Assembly (NCBI GenBank): GCA_028714855.1
Contig: JAQTLP010000007.1
Span: forward strand, 1 to 64,000
From: Phycisphaerae bacterium
GTDB lineage: Bacteria; Planctomycetota; Phycisphaerae; Sedimentisphaerales; Anaerobacaceae
Length of the DNA stretch: 64,000 nucleotides
Direction: 5' to 3'
Shown here: piece after piece, positions 7,511 through 17,318 of the stretch
Layout of the letters: every line of letters begins with the position of its first letter
Position numbering within the stretch: position 1 is the first letter of the stretch
Notes under the pieces: generated by a model
Databases searched by the model: none
Seen by the model: the letters and a program-made list of their open reading frames with translations, nothing else
What the model was told of the DNA's origin: nothing
Position numbers and translations under genes: made by a program

Positions 7511-9055
7511 GTGCGTATGAAGAAGCCATTGCGGAAATTTGCGACGATTTTATTGTGTCTGTTATTCTTACTGACGCCCAATTCGGCATTTGAGCCGAAC
7601 AGTGTTCCAATGCAGGGGCAAACGGTCAAAGCGGTGGTAATCGTCTGCAAAGGGATGATTGACAACGGCCTATATAAGTCAATTGAGCGAAGGACACAAA
7701 TTGCGCTCGATGCGGGAGCAGAGTACCTGATATATGAGATAAGCACATACGGCGGTCTTCTTCAATCGGCAGATGATATATCGAAGTACTTTATACTTGA
7801 TGTTGCTAAGAAAGCCCACACTGTTGCCTATATAACAACCGAGGCGATATCAGCCGGCGCAATGATAAGTGTTTCTTGTCAGGACATAATAATGCGTGAA
7901 AACACCACCATAGGCGATTGCGCCCCCATTCAGATTGGTGCTAAGCTTGAGGGTGTCGAGCGGGAAAAGACCGAGAGCTTTACCCGTGCAGCGTTTAAGC
8001 GTGCAGCCGAGGCAAACGGTTACCCGGATGTTCTGCTAAAGGCAATGGTCACTATGCAAACGGAAGTTTACAGGGTGAAGAATCTAAAAACGGGCAAGAA
8101 AGAATTTTTCGAGGGGCATCAACTTCCGGATGACAAAAAAAAGTACGACTTGGACAACAAGGAATTGGTAGTAAAAAATGACGAGCTGTTAACACTCACC
8201 GCTTCCCAGGCTTTTGAATATGGTATAGCAAGGTCGGTTGTTGGCGGCAGGGCGGAGGCGATGGATTTTCTGGCCAAACGCGATGGTGTCATTTTTGCCG
8301 GTGAGCCGATATCGCTGGAAACCAGTTGGTCGGAAGAGATGGTCAGGTGGCTGAATTCTCCTGCAGTGATGGGGGTGCTGGTGATGCTGGCTCTGCTGGG
8401 GGTCTATATCGAATTTAATACGCCGGGTGTCGGTTTGCCGGGGCTGGCGGCGGTTATATGCTTTGCGATTATAATCGGCAGCAAATATCTCGTTGGAATG
8501 GCCAATTGGGTGGAAGTGGCGCTGTTTGTCATAGGTTTGCTTTTGCTGATGATAGAAATTTTTGTTCTGCCCGGCTTCGGAGTCGTAGGGTTTTTAGGAA
8601 TAATATTCATATTGGCGGGCCTATTCGGCATGCTCGTCAAGAATCCACCTGACAAGATGCCGTGGCCGCAAACGCAGCTTGACTGGCAATTATTCAATGA
8701 TGGTGTGCTGGGGCTGGTATTTGGTTTTGTCGGGTTCGCTGTTCTTGCGTGGATTCTTACAAGGTATCTGCCGAAGCTGCAGTTCCTCAGCGGGCTGATA
8801 CTCATACCTACCGCTGCGCAGCAGGGCGGCGGAGTGAAAGTCAGTATGACTGCCCCGCCTGACGAAAAAAATGCCGGCGTAAATGTCGGGGATATCGGTG
8901 AGGTGGTTTCGACACTGCGGCCTGCGGGAAAAGCTAAATTCGGCTATGCAATAGTAGATGTGCTTGCCGAAGCAGAGTTCCTTGACAGAGGAACAAAGGT
9001 AGAGATAATCGAAATTCACGGCAATAGGGTCGTTGTCAGGGCTGCAAAGAGTTAA
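7511..9055 (+). CDS. NfeD-family membrane-bound ClpP-class serine protease (long form)
   Basis: This 514-residue protein has a signal peptide (about 1-26), a ClpP-fold protease domain (about 35-250), four or five membrane helices (about 285-425) and a C-terminal OB-fold NfeD domain (about 440-514). The likely nucleophile is S114 in ISAGAM; K153 in EKTESF is placed like the catalytic Lys of the archaeal enzyme PH1510, so a Ser-Lys dyad is likely. PH1510 cleaves the hydrophobic C-terminus of a stomatin-like partner, and the partner here is probably the flotillin two genes downstream. The start is GTG with the basic sequence RMKKPLRK before the hydrophobic core. This gene, the short NfeD gene and floA are spaced by 14-15 bases and form one operon. 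Confidence 0.88.
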   Translation: MRMKKPLRKFATILLCLLFLLTPNSAFEPNSVPMQGQTVKAVVIVCKGMIDNGLYKSIERRTQIALDAGAEYLIYEISTYGGLLQSADDISKYFILDVAKKAHTVAYITTEAISAGAMISVSCQDIIMRENTTIGDCAPIQIGAKLEGVEREKTESFTRAAFKRAAEANGYPDVLLKAMVTMQTEVYRVKNLKTGKKEFFEGHQLPDDKKKYDLDNKELVVKNDELLTLTASQAFEYGIARSVVGGRAEAMDFLAKRDGVIFAGEPISLETSWSEEMVRWLNSPAVMGVLVMLALLGVYIEFNTPGVGLPGLAAVICFAIIIGSKYLVGMANWVEVALFVIGLLLLMIEIFVLPGFGVVGFLGIIFILAGLFGMLVKNPPDKMPWPQTQLDWQLFNDGVLGLVFGFVGFAVLAWILTRYLPKLQFLSGLILIPTAAQQGGGVKVSMTAPPDEKNAGVNVGDIGEVVSTLRPAGKAKFGYAIVDVLAEAEFLDRGTKVEIIEIHGNRVVVRAAKS

Positions 9056-9069
9056 TTAGAGGGATAAAT

Positions 9070-9564
9070 ATGGACTGGTGGCTTGCTTTTGCTGTTTTTT
9101 TATATTTAACGTGTGCGGCGTTGATAATAGCCGAAGTGTTTATACCAAGCGGCGGGCTGATAAGTGTCTGTGCACTGGCCTGTTTGGTGGGGGGGGTAGT
9201 GATATTTTTCCGTCACAGCGCCGCAACAGGCTGGGTGGGCGTGATTATTGCTATTATAATGATACCATCGGTACTGGTCATCGCTTATAAGATATTTCCG
9301 AAAACCAAATTCGGCAAGAGTGTAATACTTGTGCCGTCAGAGCGTCAGCGAGGCGACGCCATAGCTGATACACCCGAACTAAAAGAGCTGCTCGGCGCTG
9401 TCGGCGTGGTCCTTACGCCGCTGCGGCCGGTGGGGATGTGTGATTTTTCGGGACAAAGGGTTGAATGTGTCGCTGAAGGTGGTTATGTTGATAAAGGCAA
9501 GAAGATTAAAGTCATCCACGTGGAAGGGACTCAATTGACTGTTCGTGTTATAGAAGAGAACTAA
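9070..9564 (+). CDS. short NfeD-family protein (membrane + OB-fold)
   Basis: This 164-residue protein lacks the protease domain. Two or three hydrophobic helices fill residues 1-80, and an OB-fold domain follows (about 95-162) that repeats the C-terminal domain of the upstream long NfeD (shared wording: LGAVGVVLTPLRPVG here, IGEVVSTLRPAG there). Short NfeD proteins accompany stomatin or flotillin genes and are thought to help assemble or anchor the flotillin scaffold. The ATG has GAGGG upstream at 9059-9063. It lies 14 bases after the long NfeD and 15 before floA. Confidence 0.82.
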   Translation: MDWWLAFAVFLYLTCAALIIAEVFIPSGGLISVCALACLVGGVVIFFRHSAATGWVGVIIAIIMIPSVLVIAYKIFPKTKFGKSVILVPSERQRGDAIADTPELKELLGAVGVVLTPLRPVGMCDFSGQRVECVAEGGYVDKGKKIKVIHVEGTQLTVRVIEEN

Positions 9565-9579
9565 AGAAAGGAAAAAAAG

Positions 9580-10593
9580 ATGAGTAATTTGATAAATACA
9601 ATCCTGGCGGCAGAAAGCCCGGTAAGAGTTGTCGGAGTGGCGGTCTTAGTCGTTCTCGTACTGGTAGTATTGGGATTATTTTTGTTGTTTTTGAAGTTTT
9701 TCAGGTTATGGCTGCAGGCCAAATTGTCCCGGGCAGATGTCAAATTCTCCGAGCTTATCGGAATGTGGCTGCGAAAGGTCGATACGAGAACCATAGTTAT
9801 AAGCAAGATAACCGCCGTTCAGGCGGGTCTGAGTCTAACGACGCGGGATTTGGAAAGTCATTATTTAGCCGGCGGGCGGGTGCCAAATGTAGTACGTGCA
9901 TTAGTAGCTGCTGACAGAGCGAACATCGATTTGTCTTTGAAGACAGCGACTGCAATTGACCTCGCAGGTCGGGATATTCTTGATGCCGTTCAGACGAGCG
10001 TCAATCCGAAGGTAATTGACTGTCCCGACCCCAAAAAGGGCAAGGATACAATAGACGCCGTTGCCCAGGACGGCATTCAGTTGAAGGCAAAGGCGCGTGT
10101 AACGGTGCGTGCAAATATTCAACGATTGGTCGGTGGAGCAACTGAAGAGACGGTTATTGCACGTGTAGGCGAGGGAATTGTAACTACTATCGGCAGTGCG
10201 GTAACGTATAAGAACGTACTGGAAAATCCGGACAAAATCTCAAAGTCGGTTTTGGCCAAAGGGCTTGATGCCGGGACGGCTTTTGAGATTTTATCCATCG
10301 ATATTGCGGATGTCGATGTGGGCGTGAACGTCGGGGCGGAACTGCAGAAGCACCAGGCCCAGGCAGATTTAGTTCGGGCACAGGCCGAGGCGGAAAAACG
10401 CAGGGCCATGGCATTTGCACGTGAGCAGGAAATGCGGGCGCTGGTCGTAGAGAACGAGGCAAGGGTGCCGCTGGCAATCGCCGAAGCTTTCCAGAAAGGC
10501 AATCTCGGCATTATGGACTACTATCGATTGAAAAATATAAATGCAGATACCGAGATGCGGGATTCTATCGCAAAACCAAAAAAACATGAGTAA
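9580..10593 (+). CDS. floA: flotillin-like protein FloA
   Basis: This 337-residue protein matches the UPF0365/FloA family closely. One N-terminal hydrophobic hairpin or helix (about 15-40) is followed by conserved sequence [40 protein letters not shown] and [13 protein letters not shown]. The C-terminal part (about 245-320) is a coiled-coil with the flotillin EA-rich repeats ([20 protein letters not shown]). FloA builds membrane microdomains that concentrate signalling and secretion proteins. An AAAGGAAAAAAAG purine tract precedes the ATG. Position after two NfeD genes matches the nfeD-floA pairing of Bacillus yqeZ-yqfA. Confidence 0.93.
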   Translation: MSNLINTILAAESPVRVVGVAVLVVLVLVVLGLFLLFLKFFRLWLQAKLSRADVKFSELIGMWLRKVDTRTIVISKITAVQAGLSLTTRDLESHYLAGGRVPNVVRALVAADRANIDLSLKTATAIDLAGRDILDAVQTSVNPKVIDCPDPKKGKDTIDAVAQDGIQLKAKARVTVRANIQRLVGGATEETVIARVGEGIVTTIGSAVTYKNVLENPDKISKSVLAKGLDAGTAFEILSIDIADVDVGVNVGAELQKHQAQADLVRAQAEAEKRRAMAFAREQEMRALVVENEARVPLAIAEAFQKGNLGIMDYYRLKNINADTEMRDSIAKPKKHE

Positions 10594-10596
10594 TTT

Positions 10597-11151
10597 ATGA
10601 ACTACTGGCTGGCACAATTAGTTCTGGCTGCCCGAAACAGCAACGAAGATAACACCTGGATGCAAATACTCGGGTTTGTGATACTGGCGATTTTCTATGC
10701 GGTCGGCAGTATCCTCAAAGCAAAAGCAAATAAGACCACGCCGAAAGGCAAAGAACAAGCACCCGGTAAGCCGGTGCGTAAACCGCCTGAAGATTTGATA
10801 GACCTTAAGATGCTTAAGCAGCTTTTTGGGCTTCCTGAAGAGGCCGAATCGAGCGGTCAACCCAGCCCTGAAGTGTCCAAGCCGCTCGTAAGGGTGATGC
10901 GCCCTGCCGTAGCCCGGCAGGCGGTTGTGTCACAAGTTCAGCCGAAGCTGGCAAAAGTTACTGTTGAAGCTGATGTGCCGCTCATCTCGGCGGAGCATCC
11001 CGCAACCGGAGCAGAAATACCACGGACAAAATATCTCTCTGAAATTTTGTCTGATTATAAAAATCCTGAAAGTCTGAGAAGGGCGATTCTGCATTACGAG
11101 ATATTAGGTAAGCCGATATCTCTGCGGGCCCAATCAGAGCATATCATTTGA
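10597..11151 (+). CDS. small membrane protein in the NfeD-flotillin operon, unknown
   Basis: The ATG comes three bases after the floA stop codon, implying translational coupling. The 184-residue product has one hydrophobic helix (about 23-42, MQILGFVILAIFYAVGSIL), a basic Lys/Pro-rich linker with KPPEDLIDLKMLKQLFGLP, and a soluble tail ending in a helix with SLRRAILHYEILGKPISLR. That C-terminal motif reads like the short motif seen at the end of several planctomycetal membrane proteins. Function is unknown; the context suggests a FloA or NfeD partner. Confidence 0.7.
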   Translation: MNYWLAQLVLAARNSNEDNTWMQILGFVILAIFYAVGSILKAKANKTTPKGKEQAPGKPVRKPPEDLIDLKMLKQLFGLPEEAESSGQPSPEVSKPLVRVMRPAVARQAVVSQVQPKLAKVTVEADVPLISAEHPATGAEIPRTKYLSEILSDYKNPESLRRAILHYEILGKPISLRAQSEHII

Positions 11152-11244
11152 CTTTGAGTTTTGAACAATTTCCTCGCTGGTGTGATTGTTTTAGAAACAA
11201 TCAACGTCTCATAATATATGTTATGTTTCATTAAGCTTGGTTTT

Positions 11245-11277
11245 AGGCCAAATAGCCGAATTGCGTGTTTTGGGCCT
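11245..11277 (+). terminator. possible terminator of the NfeD-flotillin operon
   Basis: AGGCCAAA (11245-11252) can pair with TTTTGGGCCT (11268-11277) with one bulged base, followed by TTT. It lies between convergent genes. The stem is imperfect and the U tract short. Confidence 0.35.
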
Positions 11278-11286
11278 TTTGTGCAC

Positions 11287-12888
11287 TTATAATTGACTTT
11301 TGAGTGCCTGCGAAGCTGTGTCCGAAAGATTGTCCCACATAGCAGCAGCCCTGTCTAACAGGCCAAGGTTTTGAAGAACTATTGAAATGTTCACTGTAGC
11401 ATCGGCGGAGGTGAAATTGTTATCCAGTGTGCGGTTGAGATTGATGAGCGACGATGCAAACTTGAGGCTATCACAATAAAGCAAGGCCGCTTTATAATGC
11501 AGCTCGAGAGTATCCTTATCGAGACGGTCTGGACCAGTAAGACACTCCAGTGCGCTCTGCCTCTGGCCGGTTTCGAACAGGCATGCCGCCAGCTTGCTCT
11601 TGGCCCTGGCATAGGTTGGGTTTATCTCCAAAGCGGTCTGCAGTAGCTTGGCAGCCTCATTTAGCTTTCCGACGCTCATCATTAGAACTCCGAGCCTATA
11701 ATGCAAATCCGGATTTTGCGGACGGTTAGCGATTTGCTGCTGATGGATACCAATCACATCCTCAATCAGGTTAATTGAGTCATTCTCGATTAGGCTGATT
11801 GAGCCGTCTTCTTCGTGAGACTCAGGATTTATGACAAAATCTGTTTTGAACTGCAGGGTGGCTGTTTCGGCAAGCAGCAAGGAGCTGTTGGCGTCTATCG
11901 CCGCAGCCAGCGATAATGTTAGTAAGGCGCCCGAGACATTGCCGGCTGATTTTTGGCCAATTGCAAGTCCGATATACGCATCAACTATCTGGTCATTTAT
12001 CTCAACTGCTCTATTAAATTGCTGGGCGGCGAGGCGCTCATCGTGCATCTGCAAATAGTGCGTTCCAAGCTTTATCGTCGCATCCAGGAAACCCGGGCAA
12101 AGGCGAATCGCGTCTTCATACCGTGAAACTGCCTCTGTTGTAGCGCCCAGCATACTAAGCACATCGGCGTATCTGACTAACAAATCCGCCCTGTCTGGCT
12201 GTGCTTCTATTAAATTTTCAAGCTGCTCGGCTGCCTCGTGAAGCTGGCCGTCGGCAATGAGCCCATCTAAACTATTATCATCAGCGTGAAAATTGTCCGG
12301 GTGTATTAAAATTGCGGTGTTAAATGTTTCAATGGCCTTTACATATTTGGCGCCGGCAATATATAAATGACCAAGCGCTAACAACGTTGGCAGGTCATCG
12401 GGATATTCGTTCCTTAACAGCTCATATTCGGCTGTGGTCTTTTCCAATTGGCCGTTTTTGAAATAAATGGCAGCCAGCCGTTGCCTGGGAAGCTGTAAAT
12501 AGTTTTTGAACTTCAGACAATCCTGATAAAACTCCGCGGCTTCAGACTCTTTGCCGAGGCGCTCATAACAGTGCCCCAGTGCATAAAGAGCCATTGTATT
12601 GTTAGGCTGACGCGAATAGACAGAGTTTAACTCTTCGATGGCGGCGTCCAGCCGGTTTTGCTGCAGACACATTGCTGCCGATGCCAATCGCCCATATGTG
12701 CAGGAGGGATTTTCAAAAAGATACAGTCTTAGCTGCTCTTGGGCGGTGTCGAACTTTCTGGTGCCCATCAGCTCAATGATTTTATCTAACTGCTGTATCT
12801 GTGAAGATTCGTTGTTCAGCCAATGCCATATCAGCTCGGTTGTGTCGACCGTCATCCCCCTGCCGAGAATTTCAAGCAATCTGCTCAT
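11287..12888 (-). CDS. TPR-repeat protein
   Basis: This 533-residue protein is built almost entirely from tetratricopeptide repeats: LYALGHCYERLGKESEAAEF, LYIAGAKYVKAIETF, LVRYADVLSMLGATTEAVSRY, LHYRLGVLMMSVGKLNEAAK and others, at least ten in number from about residue 35 to 520. No signal peptide, membrane helix or catalytic domain is visible, so it is likely a cytosolic scaffold. The ATG has GTGAGGG upstream. It stands alone; its upstream 264 bases (12889-13152) contain no gene that I can see. Confidence 0.85.
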   Translation of the reverse strand: MSRLLEILGRGMTVDTTELIWHWLNNESSQIQQLDKIIELMGTRKFDTAQEQLRLYLFENPSCTYGRLASAAMCLQQNRLDAAIEELNSVYSRQPNNTMALYALGHCYERLGKESEAAEFYQDCLKFKNYLQLPRQRLAAIYFKNGQLEKTTAEYELLRNEYPDDLPTLLALGHLYIAGAKYVKAIETFNTAILIHPDNFHADDNSLDGLIADGQLHEAAEQLENLIEAQPDRADLLVRYADVLSMLGATTEAVSRYEDAIRLCPGFLDATIKLGTHYLQMHDERLAAQQFNRAVEINDQIVDAYIGLAIGQKSAGNVSGALLTLSLAAAIDANSSLLLAETATLQFKTDFVINPESHEEDGSISLIENDSINLIEDVIGIHQQQIANRPQNPDLHYRLGVLMMSVGKLNEAAKLLQTALEINPTYARAKSKLAACLFETGQRQSALECLTGPDRLDKDTLELHYKAALLYCDSLKFASSLINLNRTLDNNFTSADATVNISIVLQNLGLLDRAAAMWDNLSDTASQALKSQL

Positions 12889-13152
12889 ACACCCTCACAA
12901 CTCAGTATTCAGTAAACCGATGTATTTCGCTCCACTGGCAAATATCGACTATCGCACCGCAATTGTTAACCCCCCGGCTGCCTAATTAAGCATATAAGTG
13001 TTGATTTTTCAGGGTATAAGTGGCGATTGTGTGTGGTGTAGGGATTATTGCGATTCTAATCCGGCACTCGTTGTGGCGGTGTCGAACAAAGCGGATTTAC
13101 GGACTTTACCCCCCTGCTGTCCGCAAAACCCCTAAAGGCCGCAAATTCAAAT

Positions 13153-13641
13153 CTATTCTGAGCCAAGTTTTGCTACCTGTGCCTGTTTTTCTATCTCGCT
13201 TAGGTAAGCTAATGTGCGTTCGAGTTTGTCGGTTATATGCTTTAACTTCAGCATTATTTTGACCCGTGTCATAAGCTCCAGTTTGTTCACTGGTTTGCTT
13301 AAAAAATCGTCCGTGCCCGAATCAATGCCGCGTTCAATATCGCCGAATTCGTTAAGCGCAGTTACCATTATTATGGGGATGTCACTGGTCTTGGGGTCGT
13401 TTTTTATTCTCTTACAGACCTCGAACCCGCTCATTTTGGGCATCATCACATCCAGTAGAATCAAATCAGGAGGATTGTTTCCTATAATCTCCAGCGCCTC
13501 CGGGCCGTCATGCGCAGGGACTGTCTCGCAGTCCACATCCTCAAGATAAGCCTGTAGCAGTTCAAGATTTTGCTGATTGTCGTCAACGACCAGCACTACC
13601 GGCGTTTTTTCTTTCTCTTTTCCTGGCTTTACTGGTTTCAT
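13153..13641 (-). CDS. stand-alone response regulator receiver protein
   Basis: This 162-residue protein is a single CheY-like domain. The acidic pair is D20-D21, the phospho-acceptor is D64 in LILLDVMMPKMSGFEV, the switch Thr is T94 and the conserved Lys is K116 in SKPVNK. A short helical tail (about 130-162) replaces an output domain. Such PleD/CheY-like receivers usually pass signals to a partner protein. No cognate kinase is adjacent: the nearest phosphorelay parts in the window are the Hpt protein (22019) and the histidine kinase (43173). Confidence 0.9.
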   Translation of the reverse strand: MKPVKPGKEKEKTPVVLVVDDNQQNLELLQAYLEDVDCETVPAHDGPEALEIIGNNPPDLILLDVMMPKMSGFEVCKRIKNDPKTSDIPIIMVTALNEFGDIERGIDSGTDDFLSKPVNKLELMTRVKIMLKLKHITDKLERTLAYLSEIEKQAQVAKLGSE

Positions 13642-13656
13642 AAGAAGCTGCTCCTA

Positions 13657-14172
13657 TTATTTTTTCAAGGCCTTTAAAATTGCTGTGCAGAAAGCCGGTA
13701 AATCATCCGGTTTGCGGGATGTAATCAAATTGCCGTCAACGACACACTCGGTATCCATATATTCAGCCCCTGCGTTTTTGACATCATCTTTAATTGACAT
13801 AAAACAGGTAGCTTTCCTGCCGTTATAGATTTTCGTGCTGCACAACAGCCATCCGCCGTGGCAGATAGCCGCTATGACTTTGCCAGCATTTACCATATTG
13901 TTTGCGAATTTTATAACATCCGCACTTCTTCGCATAAAATCCGGGGCAAAACCGCCCGGCACAATCATACAGGCATAATCGCCGGCGTCGGCTTTGCCGG
14001 CCGCGACATTCGAAACGCAGGGATAGCCCTCTTTCGAATGGTATTCTTTTTTTGCCTCTACTGCAACGAAATCGACCTCAAACCCCCCTTCCCTGAGCCG
14101 GTAGTAAGGGTACCAGACTTCGAGAACCTGGTACATTTCGTCAACCATAATAGCTATCTTCTTTGGTGCCAT
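13657..14172 (-). CDS. DJ-1/PfpI family protein
   Basis: This 171-residue protein has the PfpI/DJ-1 flavodoxin-like fold. The nucleophile elbow is AAICHGG with C104-H105, and VDEMYQVLE near the N-terminus carries the Glu that lowers the Cys pKa. Family members act as glyoxalases/deglycases, chaperones or weak peptidases; the substrate cannot be assigned. The longer frame to 14289 is rejected, since the ATG at 14172 has GAAGAG upstream and begins the conserved first strand (KKIAIMV). It lies 15 bases before the receiver gene, so the two are probably co-transcribed. Confidence 0.88.
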   Translation of the reverse strand: MAPKKIAIMVDEMYQVLEVWYPYYRLREGGFEVDFVAVEAKKEYHSKEGYPCVSNVAAGKADAGDYACMIVPGGFAPDFMRRSADVIKFANNMVNAGKVIAAICHGGWLLCSTKIYNGRKATCFMSIKDDVKNAGAEYMDTECVVDGNLITSRKPDDLPAFCTAILKALKK

Positions 14173-14367
14173 TTTTAACTCTTCTTTCTGTTGCCCCCCT
14201 ACTCTTGTCTTCGGCAGGAAGACGCGGAGGGAAATGCAGGGGGCAGCAACTCTGCCTGCGATTAAAGCATCTGAACAAGGATATGTCAACCCTGACTATC
14301 AGTTTTCTTCCCCCTCCAAACGGTGCGTGGTGTGTTGGAAAATCAATATATTATTCGAACGCCGAGG

Positions 14368-14395
14368 TTGACAATTTCCCTTGAGATATTATAAT
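14368..14395 (+). promoter_or_regulatory. strong predicted sigma-70 promoter for the pilT cluster
   Basis: TTGACA (14368-14373) and TATAAT (14390-14395) both match consensus, with a 16-base spacer. Transcription should begin near 14402, giving a leader of about 37 bases before the pilT ATG. Confidence 0.7.
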
Positions 14396-14438
14396 ATGTA
14401 TATGTAAGAGTTTATTTTTACAAGTCTTAGAGTAAAAA

Positions 14439-15560
14439 ATGACTGCGAAACAAGACCCGAATCCTGATAATGAGCCGGCGTTAAACAAGTTCTTCAGGGT
14501 TGCTATCAAAACTAAGGCGAGCGACCTGCACTTGAAGGTCGGCCAGCCGCCTAAATTGCGTATTCAGGGAGTGCTGAAAGACACCACCGGCGAAGTAATG
14601 ACCGAAGAGGGAATGAAACAGCTTGTCTTCGAGATACTAAGTCCTGACCAGAAGGAATCTTTCCTTAAGACCGGCACCCTCGATTTCGCACATGAAGTCG
14701 GCGATGAAGACCGATTCCGGGTAAACGTGTTTCGCCAGCGGAACGTGATTAGTCTCGCAGCAAGGCGGGTAAGTGCTGAAATCCTGCCGTTTGAGGGGTT
14801 GAACCTGCCCCCTATACTGGAAAAAATAAGTGATAGCAAGCATGGGCTGATCCTTACAGTAGGTCCTACCGGTTGCGGCAAAACCACGACAGTTGTGGCG
14901 ATGTTAGACCACATAAACCGCACCCGTCCCTGCCATATAGTTACAGTTGAAGACCCCATCGAATATCTGATTAAGGACAAAAAAGCAATCGTATCGCAAA
15001 GAGAAATAGGCATTGACGTAGAAGATTATGATAAGGCCTTAAAATATCTGATGCGACAGGACCCTGATGTAATCTATATCTCCGAAATACGCGATTGCAA
15101 TGGCGTAATAGCTGCGATGAGGGCTGCGGAAACCGGTCATCTTGTTTTTGGAACAATACACTCGTCAAGCGCCTCTCACGCTGTGCAGCGACTTTTAGAC
15201 CTCTTCCCTCAAAACGAAAGAGCCCTGGCAAGACAAACTTTGAGCTTGACTATTATGGCCATCGTTAGTCAGGTATTGTTGCCGAGCATCAGGGAGGGCG
15301 TTGGCAGGATACCAGTTGTTGAGATTCTTCTTGCAAACCCATCTGTCAGAAAATTGATTGCCGATGGACGCGAGGCCGATTTGCCGAACGTTATACGAAA
15401 CTCGAAGGAAGAAGGTATGCAGGATATTACGGATAATCTCGTTAAATTTATAATGGACGGAAGCATCGAGCCGAAAGAGGCATATAAGTATGCGCCAAAT
15501 GTAGAAGAATTAAAAATGGCGTTAAAGGGTATCAGGACCGATACTACCGGTATCTTGTGA
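14439..15560 (+). CDS. pilT: type IV pilus retraction ATPase PilT-like
   Basis: This 373-residue secretion-type ATPase has the PilT layout: N-terminal PAS-like domain (FFRVAIKTKASDLHLKVGQP at about 16-35) and a C-terminal RecA domain. Walker A is VGPTGCGKTTT at about 141-151, the Asp box is VTVEDPIEY, Walker B is DPDVIYISEIRD, and the His box is AAETGHLVFGTIHS. Length and motifs fit PilT/PilU rather than PilB, as no tetracysteine zinc motif is present. It would power pilus retraction at the inner membrane. No pilin or PilC/PilM-Q genes are in the window. It lies 37 bases before the PilB-like pseudo-ATPase, under a consensus promoter. Confidence 0.92.
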   Translation: MTAKQDPNPDNEPALNKFFRVAIKTKASDLHLKVGQPPKLRIQGVLKDTTGEVMTEEGMKQLVFEILSPDQKESFLKTGTLDFAHEVGDEDRFRVNVFRQRNVISLAARRVSAEILPFEGLNLPPILEKISDSKHGLILTVGPTGCGKTTTVVAMLDHINRTRPCHIVTVEDPIEYLIKDKKAIVSQREIGIDVEDYDKALKYLMRQDPDVIYISEIRDCNGVIAAMRAAETGHLVFGTIHSSSASHAVQRLLDLFPQNERALARQTLSLTIMAIVSQVLLPSIREGVGRIPVVEILLANPSVRKLIADGREADLPNVIRNSKEEGMQDITDNLVKFIMDGSIEPKEAYKYAPNVEELKMALKGIRTDTTGIL

Positions 15561-15597
15561 TTATAATGTACTACATTTTCGTAATGGAGTGTTTTTT

Positions 15598-17256
15598 ATG
15601 ATAGGTGCATCGATGACCGCTGTTGAATACGGCGGCTATATATCTATAGTTAAGTTTGTCATCTTTTTGCTTTTGTTTTTTCCGTGGCTGCCGTTGGTTA
15701 CTTGGGTATTTCAGGATGCCAAGAACGTTGGAACAAAAGAGGTTTTTTGGACGGCTGTTGTTTTTGGCGCCGGAGCCGCAGCGGCAATAATTTGGCTCGT
15801 TACGCCTGTTTTCATTATCGGTATACTGTTTTACCTGATTGCTGTAGCGGCGGCTTCTGTCAGTTATGTAATGCACCGCAATGCCAGAGTTCCGGAATTT
15901 AATCGAGTCCTGACTGTAGAACATATCAAGGGTTTATTTACCAGTAAGGAAAAAAAACTCGCAATCCTCGAAGATTTTATTTTTATAACGGCCAATAACA
16001 ATGAGGTTCCTTTTCCAGAACCCAAAACGCCGGAATTCTTCGGCTATAAAACAGCTTATGAGATTCTCAAAGATGCTATCTGGAAAAGGGCCAGCGACGT
16101 TGTGTTTTCCTCAACCCAGCAGAATTACAACGTAACTTACTACGTTGATGGTGCTGCTTTGAAACAGCCGGATATAGCTAAAAGCAGTATGGAATATTTC
16201 AGCCGCTTTCTAAAAAATCTTGCTGATTTGGACCCGGAAGAAAAGCGAAAACCGCAAAGAGGCAAGTTCAGAACCAACCAGGACAAAAAAAATATCGAAT
16301 GGGAAATAACCACTGCAGGTTCAACCGCGGGCGAGCAAATCAGACTTAAGCAAATGACCAAGCAGAGTCTAACGAAGCTGGCTGAAATAAACCTGATGCC
16401 CGAACAATACGAACAGCTCAATACTATCCGCGACGCCAAACAAGGTCTGTTTATCGTAGCCGGCACCAAGAAAAGCGGTGCGACAAGCACTTTTTACGCA
16501 CTGCTCAGAAATCATGACCCATTTATGTACAGCATAAGCACCCTTGAAAGACAGCCTGCCGTGGAACTGCCGAATATAACTCAAAATATCTTCGCGCTCA
16601 GCGATACCGGAACGACTACATACGCCAAAAGGTTGCAGGCGATGGTAAGGATGGAGCCGGACATCGTTGGTGTCGCTGAATGCACGGACAGCGAAACGGC
16701 CCAAATCGCCTGTACTGCCGCCAAAGACGGCAAAATCGTATATGTCGTACTCGAGGCGGATGACGTAATACGGGCAATCGGAAAATGGATGAAACTGGTC
16801 GGTAACAGGAATCTTGCTGCCGATACCCTTTTGGGCATAAGTAACCAGCGCCTCCTCAGAAAGCTTTGTGACCAGTGCAAACAGGCATATGAACCTAATA
16901 AAGAGCTGCTTAGAAAGTTCAATATCCCCGCGGACAAAACAAAAGTGCTTTATCGTGCCGGCAAAGTGCAGTATGACAAACGCGGAAGGCCTTCGACCTG
17001 TGAAAATTGTCAGGGGACAGGTTTTGTCGGAAGGATGGGCGTGTTCGAAATCATAATGATGAATGACGAATTAAGAAACGTCATAAAACAGTCAAAGTCG
17101 CTGTCAGAAATCAGTACAGCGTTCAGACGGGCTAAAATGCTTTATTTGCAGCAACAGGCGTTGAGAAGGGTCATTGCCGGTACAACCGCGATAGACGAAA
17201 TGATCAGAGTGCTCGCAGCCTCTGAAAAATCAAAAACAACAAAACCGGAACAATAA
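15598..17256 (+). CDS. PilB/GspE-like protein with two N-terminal membrane regions and a degenerate Walker A (predicted pseudo-ATPase)
   Basis: This 552-residue protein aligns over its C-terminal two thirds with the T2SS/T4P assembly ATPases. Two hydrophobic regions lie at about 13-35 and 46-85, which PilB/GspE proteins lack. The P-loop reads GTKKSGATS (residues 289-297), so the catalytic Lys is A295. The Walker B region keeps EPDIVGVAE with E361, but the following IRD is CTD and the His box GHLV is GKIV. The zinc motif is intact: C424, C427, C468 and C471 in LCDQC and TCENC. ATP hydrolysis is therefore unlikely and a structural or regulatory role is inferred. ATG 15598 is chosen over GTG 15589 because GGAG sits at the right distance. 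No canonical PilB is in the window. Confidence 0.85.
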   Translation: MIGASMTAVEYGGYISIVKFVIFLLLFFPWLPLVTWVFQDAKNVGTKEVFWTAVVFGAGAAAAIIWLVTPVFIIGILFYLIAVAAASVSYVMHRNARVPEFNRVLTVEHIKGLFTSKEKKLAILEDFIFITANNNEVPFPEPKTPEFFGYKTAYEILKDAIWKRASDVVFSSTQQNYNVTYYVDGAALKQPDIAKSSMEYFSRFLKNLADLDPEEKRKPQRGKFRTNQDKKNIEWEITTAGSTAGEQIRLKQMTKQSLTKLAEINLMPEQYEQLNTIRDAKQGLFIVAGTKKSGATSTFYALLRNHDPFMYSISTLERQPAVELPNITQNIFALSDTGTTTYAKRLQAMVRMEPDIVGVAECTDSETAQIACTAAKDGKIVYVVLEADDVIRAIGKWMKLVGNRNLAADTLLGISNQRLLRKLCDQCKQAYEPNKELLRKFNIPADKTKVLYRAGKVQYDKRGRPSTCENCQGTGFVGRMGVFEIIMMNDELRNVIKQSKSLSEISTAFRRAKMLYLQQQALRRVIAGTTAIDEMIRVLAASEKSKTTKPEQ

Positions 17257-17318
17257 TAAAGACTGAAAATTTCAGACGTGATTATCTAATTCATCGTTGA
17301 TAACTTGGAGATATTGTA

